Shown here: positions 43,260 through 51,509 of the stretch, in pieces
How the letters are laid out: each line of letters opens with the position of its first letter
Position numbering within the stretch: the first letter of the stretch is position 1
Notes under the pieces: model-generated
Seen by the model: only the letters and a program-made list of their open reading frames with translations
Told to the model about the DNA's origin: nothing
The model's database searches: none
Made by a program: the position numbers and the translations under genes
Assembly: GCA_038250905.1 (NCBI GenBank)
Contig: JBBSBV010000007.1
Span: 1-64,000, forward strand
Source of the DNA: JAENVU01 sp038250905
GTDB taxonomy: Bacteria > Actinomycetota > Acidimicrobiia > IMCC26256 > JAENVU01
Direction of reading: 5' to 3'
Length of the DNA: 64,000 bases

Positions 43260-44470
43260 TGGACGCGTCGATCGAGATCGACCACGTTTCCAAGCGCTTC
43301 AAGCTCAACCACGCGCGCGCCGACTCCCTCAAGGAGCGGGTCGTCAACTTCCGCAAGTCGACCAGCGAGGAGTTCTGGGCGCTGCGGGACGTGACGATCC
43401 ACGTGAACTCGGGGGAGACGGTCGGCCTGCTCGGCCACAACGGGTCGGGGAAGTCGACGCTGCTCAAGTGCGTGGCCGGGATCATGCGCCCGACCTCGGG
43501 CACCATCCGCAAGCGAGGTCGGACCGCGGCGCTGCTCGAACTCGGTTCGGGTTTCCACGGCGATCTCACCGGCCGCGAGAACATCTACATGAACGGTTCG
43601 ATTCTCGGCCTCAGCCGGGTCGAGATCGACCGCATCTTCGACGACATCGTGGACTTCTCCGAGATCGAGGACTTCATCGACAACCAGGTGAAGCACTACT
43701 CGTCGGGTATGGCGGCCCGGCTCGGCTTCGCGGTCGCGGTCAACGTGGACCCCGAGATCCTGCTCGTCGACGAGGTGCTGTCGGTGGGTGACGAGGCGTT
43801 CCAGCGCAAGTGCCTCGACCGCATCAAACAGTTCCAGCGGGACGGTCGCACCATCCTGCTGGTGACGCACGCCGTCGACATGGTCCGCCAGATCTGCGAC
43901 CGGGCCGCGGTGCTCGACCACGGCAACCTCGTCGCGTTCGGCGCGCCGGGCGAAGCCGCATTGGCCTTCCGTGAGCACCTGCGCAAGAAGGGTGCCGAGG
44001 TCCCGCACGACCTCAACGACCCCACCCTGCTCCGCAATCTCGAGGTCGAGATCCGCGGCGCGCAGGTGGTGTATCCACGGCCCGAGTCGGCGTACATCCA
44101 CCCGAGCGATCCGGTCCAGATCCGGGTCGACTATCTCGCTCCCGAGCGCGTCGACGACATCGTCTTCTCGATCGCGATCTTCGACCAGGACGGGAAGATG
44201 CTCATCGGCACCAACTCGGACCTCATGGGCGACGATCCCGGTTCGATCCACGGCGAGGGCACCTGCGTCTTCGAGTTCGAACGGTTTCCGGTGCTCGACG
44301 GCGTGTACCTGGTGCACATCGGGGTCCATTCCCACGACGGCGGGGTGGTCTACGACCAGCGCGAGGGCCAGGAGACCGTCGTGGTCTTGAGCGAGGGTCG
44401 CGACGTCGGGCTCGTGCACTTCCCGGTGCGGGCGCACATCGAGGCGCGCGCCACGCCGATCTCCGGCTGA
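43259..44470 (+). CDS. wzt: Polysaccharide exporter ATPase with C-terminal glycan-binding domain (Wzt-like)
   Basis: The 403-residue protein has an ABC domain (1-250) with Walker A GHNGSGKST, the signature HYSSGMAARLGFA in place of LSGGQ (normal for Wzt/TagH), Walker B EILLVDEVLSVGD and a switch His in VTHAVDM. Residues about 270-403 form a beta-sandwich like the Wzt C-terminal carbohydrate-binding domain, which recognises a modified chain end. Presence of this domain implies that the exported glycan is capped in the cytoplasm. Translationally joined to wzm. Confidence 0.93.
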   Translation: MDASIEIDHVSKRFKLNHARADSLKERVVNFRKSTSEEFWALRDVTIHVNSGETVGLLGHNGSGKSTLLKCVAGIMRPTSGTIRKRGRTAALLELGSGFHGDLTGRENIYMNGSILGLSRVEIDRIFDDIVDFSEIEDFIDNQVKHYSSGMAARLGFAVAVNVDPEILLVDEVLSVGDEAFQRKCLDRIKQFQRDGRTILLVTHAVDMVRQICDRAAVLDHGNLVAFGAPGEAALAFREHLRKKGAEVPHDLNDPTLLRNLEVEIRGAQVVYPRPESAYIHPSDPVQIRVDYLAPERVDDIVFSIAIFDQDGKMLIGTNSDLMGDDPGSIHGEGTCVFEFERFPVLDGVYLVHIGVHSHDGGVVYDQREGQETVVVLSEGRDVGLVHFPVRAHIEARATPISG

Positions 44471-44481
44471 CGCACCCGGCG

Positions 44482-46029
44482 ATGCCGACCGACGACGCTG
44501 CCGCGACTCCGTCCAACGACCGCCGCGCGTCGGGTTCGGTGCTCTCGGGTGCGGGAGTGCTCGTCGCGGGCCGCTACATCGTCGCCGCGCTCGCCACCGT
44601 CAGCACGTTCATCATCCTGCGGCAGCTGACCCAGAGCGAGTTCGGCGAGTACTCCGTCATCTTCTCGCTGCTCGGCATCGTCGGGTTCATCGCCGATCTG
44701 CGGCTCTCCCGGATCGTGCTGAGCGAGGTGATCGAGGCCGACGAGGCCAAGGCCGCCGAGGTGGTGGGTTCGTACACCGGCCTCCGTCTCGTGATCGGCG
44801 TCGTGTCGTACGCCGTGGGACTGATGTTCGTGGGCATCGGATACGCGACGGGCGACTTCTCCATCGACGTCGTCATCGGCACCGCGCTCGGCGGGCTCAC
44901 ACTCATCGTGCTCTCGGTCGCCTTCGGTCTGATCCTGCTGTTCGAAGCGCGATTGTGGTTGCGCGACGTCGCGATCTCCAACGTGCTCGGGCAACTCGCC
45001 GGCTTCGCGCTCGTGCTCACCGTCTCGTTCGCCGGCGTGGGTTCGCTGCTCTGGTACGTGGGCGCCAACGTCCTGAACGGCATCGTGGTCTTGCTGTGGC
45101 TGCTGCTCCTCCTGCGCCGCGGCACCGGGATGCGGATCCGGTTCGACCGGTCGCAGTGGTGGGTGTGGATGCGCGAAGCCGCGCCGCTCGCGCTCGGTGC
45201 CGCGCTCGACACCATCTATTTCCGGATCGACATCATCATGCTGTCGATCATGGCGTCGTCGACGGCCGCCGGGATCTACAACGTCGGCTACAAGTTCTCC
45301 GACCTGTTCGGTGCGGTCGCAGTCGCGGTCTCGACGCCCGCACTGACGCTCTTGGTCGCCGCATGGCCCTCCGACCCCGCCGCGTTCCGGCGCACCTTCC
45401 GCCATACCCTGCTCATCCTGGCGGTGGCCGCGGTCGGTGCGTGTGCCGCGTTCCTCGTCTACGCCGACCCAGTGATCACACTCGTGGCCGAGAAGCGCTA
45501 CGCCGTGGGGGCCGACGCCGCCCGGTTGCTCGTCGTCGGCCAGGGCATCCACTTCTTCACGATCCTGGCGTTCACCACCCTGGTGGCTAGTCGCCGAAAC
45601 CGGCTCTATCCCATTGCGATGTTGGTGGGTGTGGTGGTGAACGTGGCGCTCAACCTCGTCCTCATCCCCGAATACTCGTACGTGGGGTCGGGCTGGGCGA
45701 CGGTGATCACCGAGACGATCGTGCTCGTCACCCTGGGCATCGGCGTGGCCCGCATTCCGGGGCTGCGCCCGTTCCCGTGGTGGGGGCTCGCCAAGACCGC
45801 CGGCGCCGGCCTGGTGGCGGCCGGTGTCGGGGTGGCGCTGCTCGACCGCGCGCCGTGGCCGCTCGGGGTCGGGGCGATCGGGGTCGTGTACCTGGGCCTG
45901 ATCCACGTGGTCTCGCCCAACGGGCCCGGAGGTCTGAAGGCGTTCGCCGGCGAACCGCACGACGACCTGGCCGCCGCCGTCGAGATGGGAATCGACCGAC
46001 CGGACCTCGGGACCGGCAACTTCGACTGA
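44482..46029 (+). CDS. Wzx/MATE-type oligosaccharide flippase
   Basis: The 515-residue integral membrane protein has about 14 predicted helices, beginning VLSGAGVLVAGRYIVAALATVSTFIILRQLTQSEFGEYS, the usual start of Wzx/RfbX-like flippases. It would flip lipid-linked oligosaccharides across the membrane. It lies 11 bases after the ABC exporter gene. Two export routes (Wzm/Wzt and Wzx) are thus encoded side by side, so two different glycans or glycolipids may be made. Confidence 0.88.
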   Translation: MPTDDAAATPSNDRRASGSVLSGAGVLVAGRYIVAALATVSTFIILRQLTQSEFGEYSVIFSLLGIVGFIADLRLSRIVLSEVIEADEAKAAEVVGSYTGLRLVIGVVSYAVGLMFVGIGYATGDFSIDVVIGTALGGLTLIVLSVAFGLILLFEARLWLRDVAISNVLGQLAGFALVLTVSFAGVGSLLWYVGANVLNGIVVLLWLLLLLRRGTGMRIRFDRSQWWVWMREAAPLALGAALDTIYFRIDIIMLSIMASSTAAGIYNVGYKFSDLFGAVAVAVSTPALTLLVAAWPSDPAAFRRTFRHTLLILAVAAVGACAAFLVYADPVITLVAEKRYAVGADAARLLVVGQGIHFFTILAFTTLVASRRNRLYPIAMLVGVVVNVALNLVLIPEYSYVGSGWATVITETIVLVTLGIGVARIPGLRPFPWWGLAKTAGAGLVAAGVGVALLDRAPWPLGVGAIGVVYLGLIHVVSPNGPGGLKAFAGEPHDDLAAAVEMGIDRPDLGTGNFD

Positions 46030-46030
46030 C

Positions 46031-46061
46031 TGTCGGCTCGTCCGGTTTGTCGGCTCGTCCG
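46031..46061. repeat. Short direct repeat in a convergent gap
   Basis: TGTCGGCTCGTCCG occurs twice (46031-46044 and 46048-46061), starting one base after the flippase stop. The remaining gap to 46156 is rich in short GCTCGC/CGCTGCG-type palindromes and holds no convincing gene. It separates convergent genes and may help terminate transcription. Confidence 0.55.
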
Positions 46062-46156
46062 CTCGCGCTCCTGACAGACGGCGGTGGCGTGGGGCTCGCT
46101 CCCTCGCTGCTCACCTCCGCTGCGCTCCGGTTCGGTTCCCGGTGACGCGCCGCGGG

Positions 46157-47584
46157 CTACCCCTCGTAGTAGGAGGCGGTCTTCTGCACCGTGGCCCGGT
46201 TGATGACGACCCCGATGAGGTTCGCGCCGGCGCGTTCGAGTGACTCGAGCGACTGACGCACGGCCCGCTGGCGACTCGTCTTCACGTCGAGGACGAAGAT
46301 CGTGGCATCGCACTGGGAGGCGACGGCCAACGCGTCGGCGAACAGGTTGGCCGGCGGGGTGTCGACGACGACGAGGCGCACGGCCCGCAGCGCGTCGAGC
46401 ACGTGACGGAAGGAGCGGGCGCCGAGCATGCCCGACGCGTCCTGGACTGCGGCACCGCTCGGCAGCACCCGCAGGTAGGTGCTGTCCGGGACCTTGGTGA
46501 GCGCCGCGGTGAGGTCGCCGCCCTGGAGGACCGACGACAGGCCGGGAGCACGGGGGATACCGAGGCGTTCGTGGATGCTCGGGTTCCGCAGGTCGGCGTC
46601 GACGAGGACGATCTTCTCCTCGAGTGCGGCGGCCGACTCGGCGAGGTGGGTGGCGGTGAAGGTCTTGCCCGCCGCCTGGTTCGCACTCACGATCGCGACG
46701 GTGCGCGGCTTGCCCGCGCCCTCCAGGACCATGAGGTTGGTGCGCAGGACCCGGAAGGCCTCGATGACCTCGATGCCGTCGCCCCGCGGGATCTTGGCGA
46801 GCACCGGCAGACCGGTGATGGCGGCGACGTCGGCACTGTCCTCGGACCCGGAGAAGCGGTCGCCGGTGAAGTGCGCCAGCACCGTGAGTTCGCTGACCGC
46901 GACCAGGCCGATCAGGAATCCGAGGATGCCGTCGCGCAGCGGCTTCGGCGCCACGGGATCGGTGCCGGCCAGGGCGGGGACGAACACCGAGAGCGAGTCC
47001 TTCGGGGTGGCGAGGGCGTCGGCCTCCCGACTCGCGATCTGGGTGAGTTGGAACTCGCGGGTGGCCCGGTCGCTCGACCCGACCGGAAGGGTCGCGATCT
47101 CCTGCTCCAGCTGCTTGCGTTGGATCTCGAGCGGCCGGACCAGGTCCTGGACCTTGGCATCGCCGATGAGGTTGACGCTCTCCACCAGCTGGGATGACAC
47201 GAATCGGGCGGCGAGTTCGGCTTCCTTCGGCGACGGGCCGGTGGCGGTGACGTCGATGAACCCGAGCGCGCCGTCGGCGCTGGCCGACACCCGGCTCTTC
47301 AGCTCGGCGAGCGAGATGTTGAGCTTGCTGTCGCGCAGCGCGGTGACGAGCACCGGCCGGGTGTCGACGTACTTGGCGTAGGTCTGGGCCGCGAACGTGG
47401 CGGCTTCGGCTTCGGACTGGCCACCGAGGATGTTCCCGGGCTTGGCCGTCAGCGTGGCCTTGGCCTGGTACTCGTCGGACTGGAGGCTCGAGGCGAGGAA
47501 CACGACCGCACCGAGTACCGCGGAGATGATGAGGATCCGCAGCCAGTTTTGCGCGATGACGCGGAAATGAGAAGCAAGATCCAT
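46157..47584 (-). CDS. Wzz/BY-kinase fusion (polysaccharide co-polymerase with tyrosine kinase)
   Basis: The 475-residue protein has a Wzz domain between two membrane helices (about 14-34 and 222-242) and a cytoplasmic kinase domain (about 265-475) with Walker A SANQAAGKTFTATHLA, Walker A' IVLVDADLRNPSIHERLG and Walker B VVVDTPPAN. It would set chain length and export by cycles of tyrosine phosphorylation. The C-terminal tail ends ASYYEG with only two tyrosines, shorter than in proteobacterial kinases. A TATCAT box at 47594-47599 on the minus strand, 9 bases before the ATG, suggests a leaderless mRNA. Confidence 0.9.
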   Translation of the reverse strand: MDLASHFRVIAQNWLRILIISAVLGAVVFLASSLQSDEYQAKATLTAKPGNILGGQSEAEAATFAAQTYAKYVDTRPVLVTALRDSKLNISLAELKSRVSASADGALGFIDVTATGPSPKEAELAARFVSSQLVESVNLIGDAKVQDLVRPLEIQRKQLEQEIATLPVGSSDRATREFQLTQIASREADALATPKDSLSVFVPALAGTDPVAPKPLRDGILGFLIGLVAVSELTVLAHFTGDRFSGSEDSADVAAITGLPVLAKIPRGDGIEVIEAFRVLRTNLMVLEGAGKPRTVAIVSANQAAGKTFTATHLAESAAALEEKIVLVDADLRNPSIHERLGIPRAPGLSSVLQGGDLTAALTKVPDSTYLRVLPSGAAVQDASGMLGARSFRHVLDALRAVRLVVVDTPPANLFADALAVASQCDATIFVLDVKTSRQRAVRQSLESLERAGANLIGVVINRATVQKTASYYEG

Positions 47585-47643
47585 GAGCCGATGATGATAG
47601 GGGTGCCGCTACCGGTGATCGGTGACACCCTGAGAGAGAGCTG

Positions 47644-49056
47644 TTACCCGGCGCTCCGGGCGCGAGCCGCTTCACCGACGTCCGGGGCCCCCCGTGCGGG
47701 AATCGGCGCGATGGTGGCGACCGCTCCGAGCATCAACCAGAACAATTGGTCCATCGGGGTCAGCTCGAAGTACGTCGACACCAGCCCCGCGGTCATGATC
47801 GCGAGGAGTTGGGCGGTGGCACCGATCACGAAGTCGCGATCGATGCCCTCGCATCTTCGCTCGGTGGCGCGGGTGAAGAAGAAGATCTGCAGGAGCCAGA
47901 TGACGAAGATCCACAGCCCGAACACGCCCAGCTCGAAGAGCACCTTCAGCCAGGAGCTGTCGGGGACGTAGGTCGCGTTCGGATCCTGGAAGTTGAGCTT
48001 GGCCGCCTTCTCGGCCGCGGCACCGGTGGTGCCGATGCCGGTGCCGAGCGGGTTCTCGGCGAACCGGTCGATGCGGTCGCCCCAGGACAGGGTCCGGTCC
48101 CCGAGGCTCGACGAGCTGAACACGGCCGAACTCAGGGCGGCACCGCTCGGGATGAACAGTGCCGCGACGAGGATCACGGGGATGCCGTAGATCAGCAGCT
48201 TGTACCGGTGGAACGCGAGGTAGAGCAGCCCGATCGCGAGCCCGAGCATCGCGCCGCGGACGAACGTGAAGAAGAGTGCGAGGAGCACCAGGGGTAGCGA
48301 CCCGAAGAAGATCTTGCTCCGGAGTCGCTTCGGCTCGGCGAGCGCCATCGGCAGCCCGATGAGGATCGCGAGCATCAGGTAGAACGCGAACGGGAACGGC
48401 AGGTTGAAGGTGGAGAACGACCGCACGGTCATTCCGGCGGTGAAACGGATCGTGTCGTTATAGGCGTACCCCAGCGAGTGCAGGTACGAGTCACTGACGG
48501 TCTGCTGCCAGAGTCCGACGAGCGAGGTGATGATCGAGAGCGCCAGGAACACCGACACCACCTGGTCGCGGTCCCGCCGGTCGAGCGGGCAGCGCCAGAT
48601 CGTGAGCCCCAGCAGGCAGCTGAAATACGAGAGGCGAAGGCCGGTGAGCGCGGTGTTGCGGTCCTGGGAGAGCGACGAGAGCAGGCCGAGCCCGACGAGC
48701 ACCAGGAACGCGAGCAGCCAGCCCGGCGCCCGGCGGCGGGTCTGCGCCCGCGCGGCAGGCGGGCAGAAGAAGGTGGAGATGAGCAGGGCCAGGATGACCA
48801 CCTGCTTCCACGGGATCACCCAGGCCGGTCCGAGGTCGTGGAGGATTCCGTCGAAGGGGAGCAGGGCCGAGAAGATCACCACGCCGCGTTGGGGGCGTTG
48901 CGCGACCGCGATCGCCGTGGGGACCAGGATGACGACGCCGAGCAGGATGAGGCCCTGGCCGAGGAGCAACGCGATGGCGACGACCGTGACACCGAGCCCG
49001 TAGGTCCACGGCGCCCGGATCGGGTAGCGGCGTAACTCCTCCAACACGGCGGCCAT
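47644..49056 (-). CDS. O-antigen ligase/polymerase family protein (Wzy/WaaL-like)
   Basis: The 470-residue protein has about 11 membrane helices and a central extracytoplasmic loop, with RTLSWGDRIDRFAENPLGTGIGTTG in the region that carries the Wzy_C signature. It probably polymerises or attaches the glycan. A TAGGGT box on the minus strand (49066-49071) lies 9 bases before the ATG. It is followed by the Wzz/kinase gene, a usual functional pair. Confidence 0.86.
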   Translation of the reverse strand: MAAVLEELRRYPIRAPWTYGLGVTVVAIALLLGQGLILLGVVILVPTAIAVAQRPQRGVVIFSALLPFDGILHDLGPAWVIPWKQVVILALLISTFFCPPAARAQTRRRAPGWLLAFLVLVGLGLLSSLSQDRNTALTGLRLSYFSCLLGLTIWRCPLDRRDRDQVVSVFLALSIITSLVGLWQQTVSDSYLHSLGYAYNDTIRFTAGMTVRSFSTFNLPFPFAFYLMLAILIGLPMALAEPKRLRSKIFFGSLPLVLLALFFTFVRGAMLGLAIGLLYLAFHRYKLLIYGIPVILVAALFIPSGAALSSAVFSSSSLGDRTLSWGDRIDRFAENPLGTGIGTTGAAAEKAAKLNFQDPNATYVPDSSWLKVLFELGVFGLWIFVIWLLQIFFFTRATERRCEGIDRDFVIGATAQLLAIMTAGLVSTYFELTPMDQLFWLMLGAVATIAPIPARGAPDVGEAARARSAG

Positions 49057-49136
49057 CAGCCGAAAACCCTACCGGCGCGGCGGACGGCCGCCGCGGCGCC
49101 CGCGGCCGGTATCGCCGGATGCTCGGTGGGGGGAGG

Positions 49137-50285
49137 TCAGGCGGTGCGCGGCGAGGGGATCCCACGCGCCAGCTCGCGGGCCCGGGTCACCAATCGATCG
49201 GTGTGTTCGGACCACGAGATCGCGCCCGGCGGGATCGCGGGCGGTGCCGGTTCCCGGCGCCGGGTCGCGACCGTGTGCTCGATCGCGGCCCGCCACGCGC
49301 CGGTATCGGTGGGCGCCACATGGGTCACGTCGGGCGCGCCCGCCGCCACCTCGAGCAGTGCTGCATCGGTGCTCGCCACCACCGGCGCGTGGAACGTCAT
49401 GGCCTCGAGCAGGGGGAGTCCGAACCCCTCCTCGAAGGTCGGGAACAGCACGACGGCGGCCTGCTCGTAACACCACCGCAGCACGTCGTCGCCGGCCCCG
49501 CGGATCCAGACCGCGCGGCCGCACCGCTCCAGTTCCGACAGCTCGCTCCGCACCGGCGCGTCGGTGCCGGAATCCGGGCCGATCACCACGAGGGTGAGAT
49601 CGGCCGGTGGATCCGCGAGCCACAGTTGTGTGACCAGCGCAAGGTTCTTGCGGGGGCTGAGGTCGCCGACCACCAGGGCGAAGCGCCGGTCGCCGAGCCC
49701 GGGTGGAGCTGCGCGATGCGCGTCGACGAGGTGCTCGCTCATCCCGTTGGGGATGACAGTGCACTTCGCGGCCCACGACCGGTCGATGGCGCCGAGGCGG
49801 TCGCGGGTGGCGCGGCTCACCGCGACGAGTGCGGATGCGTCGGTGAGCGAACGGCGGTACTGGGTGGGGAGCAGGATCCGTTTGGCGAGCGCGTTCTCGT
49901 GCGCGCGGGTGAGCGTGAGCACGTCGTGGACGACGAGCAGGGTCGGTCGGCGGGTTCGCGGCACCAGGTGCTTGCAGCCGATGATCACCTCGGAGCCGGC
50001 GCGGGTGAACGCGGCGCCCGCGCAGTAACGGTCCCAGAGCGCGAGCGAGACCTGATCCGATCGCGGTGCCGTCACCAACCGAACTGGATGTTCCGCGGCG
50101 AGGGCGTGCACCCGGGCCGCGGCGGCGGCGGGTGCGACGACCGCGAGTTCGACGTCCGCCCGCGCCGCGAGTGCCGCGAGCACCTCCCGGACGTAACGAC
50201 CGATGCCGCCCGGGTGCTCGATGGTGTCGGCGAGGATGCCGACGCGAAGGGGGTCGCGGTCCTGGATGGGTGGTCTCCGGTCGAT
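49137..50285 (-). CDS. GT4-type glycosyltransferase with no standard start codon
   Basis: The enzyme (about 376-382 residues) shows the GT-B N-terminus LRVGILADTIEHPGGIGRYVREVLAALA, then NGMSEHLVDAHR, LVVGDLSPRKNLALVTQLW and the EX7E region PTFEEGFGLPLLEAMTFHAPVVAS. The Rossmann start requires translation to begin before RVGILA, but no ATG, GTG, TTG or CTG is in frame between there and the divergent promoter. ATC codons at 50285 and 50267 are the only near-cognate choices; a sequencing error is also possible. I use 50285. Confidence 0.72.
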   Translation of the reverse strand: MDRRPPIQDRDPLRVGILADTIEHPGGIGRYVREVLAALAARADVELAVVAPAAAAARVHALAAEHPVRLVTAPRSDQVSLALWDRYCAGAAFTRAGSEVIIGCKHLVPRTRRPTLLVVHDVLTLTRAHENALAKRILLPTQYRRSLTDASALVAVSRATRDRLGAIDRSWAAKCTVIPNGMSEHLVDAHRAAPPGLGDRRFALVVGDLSPRKNLALVTQLWLADPPADLTLVVIGPDSGTDAPVRSELSELERCGRAVWIRGAGDDVLRWCYEQAAVVLFPTFEEGFGLPLLEAMTFHAPVVASTDAALLEVAAGAPDVTHVAPTDTGAWRAAIEHTVATRRREPAPPAIPPGAISWSEHTDRLVTRARELARGIPSPRTA

Positions 50286-50295
50286 TTTGGACCAG

Positions 50296-50302
50296 TAGCC
50301 TA
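50296..50302. promoter_or_regulatory. Symmetric divergent -10 boxes
   Basis: GTAGCCTAC holds TAGCCT on the plus strand (50296-50301) and TAGGCT on the minus strand (50297-50302), offset by one base. Plus transcription would serve the glycosyltransferase at 50313 (11-base spacing), and minus transcription the one ending at 49137. One DNA opening site could serve both directions. Confidence 0.5.
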
Positions 50303-50312
50303 CGGGCTTCTG

Positions 50313-51500
50313 ATGCGCGTCTTGATGGTCTCGAGCCTCTGGCCCCCCGAAGTGCTGGGTGGTGCGGAGCAGTACGCAGGGGCGCTGGCGCAGCGGCTCC
50401 GCACGCGCGGTCACGAGGTCGGGGTGGTCACCCTCGGCGTTCCCGGTGCCGACGTGGTCGCGAGCGTTCCGTCCTGGCCGTACCCGCTCCAGGAGTACGC
50501 GAGCCAGAACCCGGTGCGGAGAGCGTTGTTCCACGCCGCCGATCTGGCCCGGCCCGACGCGCGCCGCGTCTTCGACCGCGCGATCGAGGCGTTCCGGCCC
50601 GACGTCGTGCACAGCCACGTGGTGCAGGGCATGGGCATCGCCGCGCTCACCGAGACGTTTCGGCGCGGCGTCGCGCACGTCCACACGCTTCACGACTACT
50701 GGTTGCTCTGCCAGCGCAACGCGATGGTCCAGCGCGACGGCACCGCCTGCACCCAACGGTGTCGCTCCTGTCGGGCGGTCGGTGAGTTACGGAACCGTCA
50801 GATCGCACGCCGACCGCCCGAGGTCGTGGTCGCGGTGTCCGAGGCGATCGCTCGCCACCATCTCGCCGAGTTGGCGTGGCTGCGCGACCGGACCCGGGTG
50901 ATCTACAACCCGGTCGGCGACGCGAAGGCCCGTGCACCACGTCCCGCCGGCGCGCCGATCACGTTCGGCTTCCTCGGCCGCCTCGGGATCGACAAGGGAA
51001 TCCGGACCCTGGTCGACGCCTTTGCCATGGCCGACCTCGACGGGGCGCGCTTGGTGGTGGCCGGGCACGGGCCCGACGCCGACTGCGTCCGGGGCGTTCC
51101 CGGCGTCGACTACCGCGGCTGGGTGTCCGGCCCGCAGAAGGACGCGCTGTTCGACGAGATCGACTGCCTCGTGGTGCCGTCGCAATGGGAGGACCCCGCG
51201 CCCCTCGTGGTCAACGAGGCGCGCAGCCGCGGGGTCGCGGTCATCGGGTCGACCGCCGGTGGGATCCCGGAGTTGGTCGCGCCCGTCGACGCGGCGCTGT
51301 TGGTGCCGCCGGCCGACGTCGGTGCGCTGGCCGCGGCGCTCGAGCGGTTCGTGGCCACGCCGGGCGCGTTCGCCCCGACCCCCGAGTCGCGCCCACTCGG
51401 CTGGGACGGCCATCTCGACGCCATCGACGCGGCGTACCGGGACGCCATCGCCGCGGCCGCCGTCACGGAGCGTGGCGGGGCGCCCCTGCCCCGGGACTAG
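50313..51500 (+). CDS. GT4-type glycosyltransferase
   Basis: The 395-residue GT-B enzyme begins MRVLMVSSLWPPEVLGGAEQYAGALAQRLRTRGHEVGVVTLG and has the TFGFLGRLGIDKGIRTLVDAFA opening of the donor domain and VVPSQWEDPAPLVVNEARSRGVAVIGS (EX7E region). A CTQRCRSCRAVG cysteine cluster near residue 150 is common in this glycosyltransferase group and may bind metal. It is followed after 9 bases by the GT-C transferase. Confidence 0.88.
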   Translation: MRVLMVSSLWPPEVLGGAEQYAGALAQRLRTRGHEVGVVTLGVPGADVVASVPSWPYPLQEYASQNPVRRALFHAADLARPDARRVFDRAIEAFRPDVVHSHVVQGMGIAALTETFRRGVAHVHTLHDYWLLCQRNAMVQRDGTACTQRCRSCRAVGELRNRQIARRPPEVVVAVSEAIARHHLAELAWLRDRTRVIYNPVGDAKARAPRPAGAPITFGFLGRLGIDKGIRTLVDAFAMADLDGARLVVAGHGPDADCVRGVPGVDYRGWVSGPQKDALFDEIDCLVVPSQWEDPAPLVVNEARSRGVAVIGSTAGGIPELVAPVDAALLVPPADVGALAAALERFVATPGAFAPTPESRPLGWDGHLDAIDAAYRDAIAAAAVTERGGAPLPRD

Positions 51501-51503
51501 CCT
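51498..51503 (+). promoter_or_regulatory. -10 box TAGCCT overlapping the upstream stop
   Basis: TAGCCT starts with the TAG stop of the glycosyltransferase and ends 6 bases before ATG 51510, the start of the GT-C gene. This gives a second, leaderless transcript start inside the operon. Confidence 0.5.
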
Positions 51504-51509
51504 CGACCG

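Noticed and set aside
49119..50312. Long plus-strand frame extending the glycosyltransferase at 50313 upstream to 49119
   Set aside because: The upstream part is antisense to the minus-strand glycosyltransferase and has no GT features; MRVLMVSSLWPPE at 50313 is the normal GT4 N-terminus.
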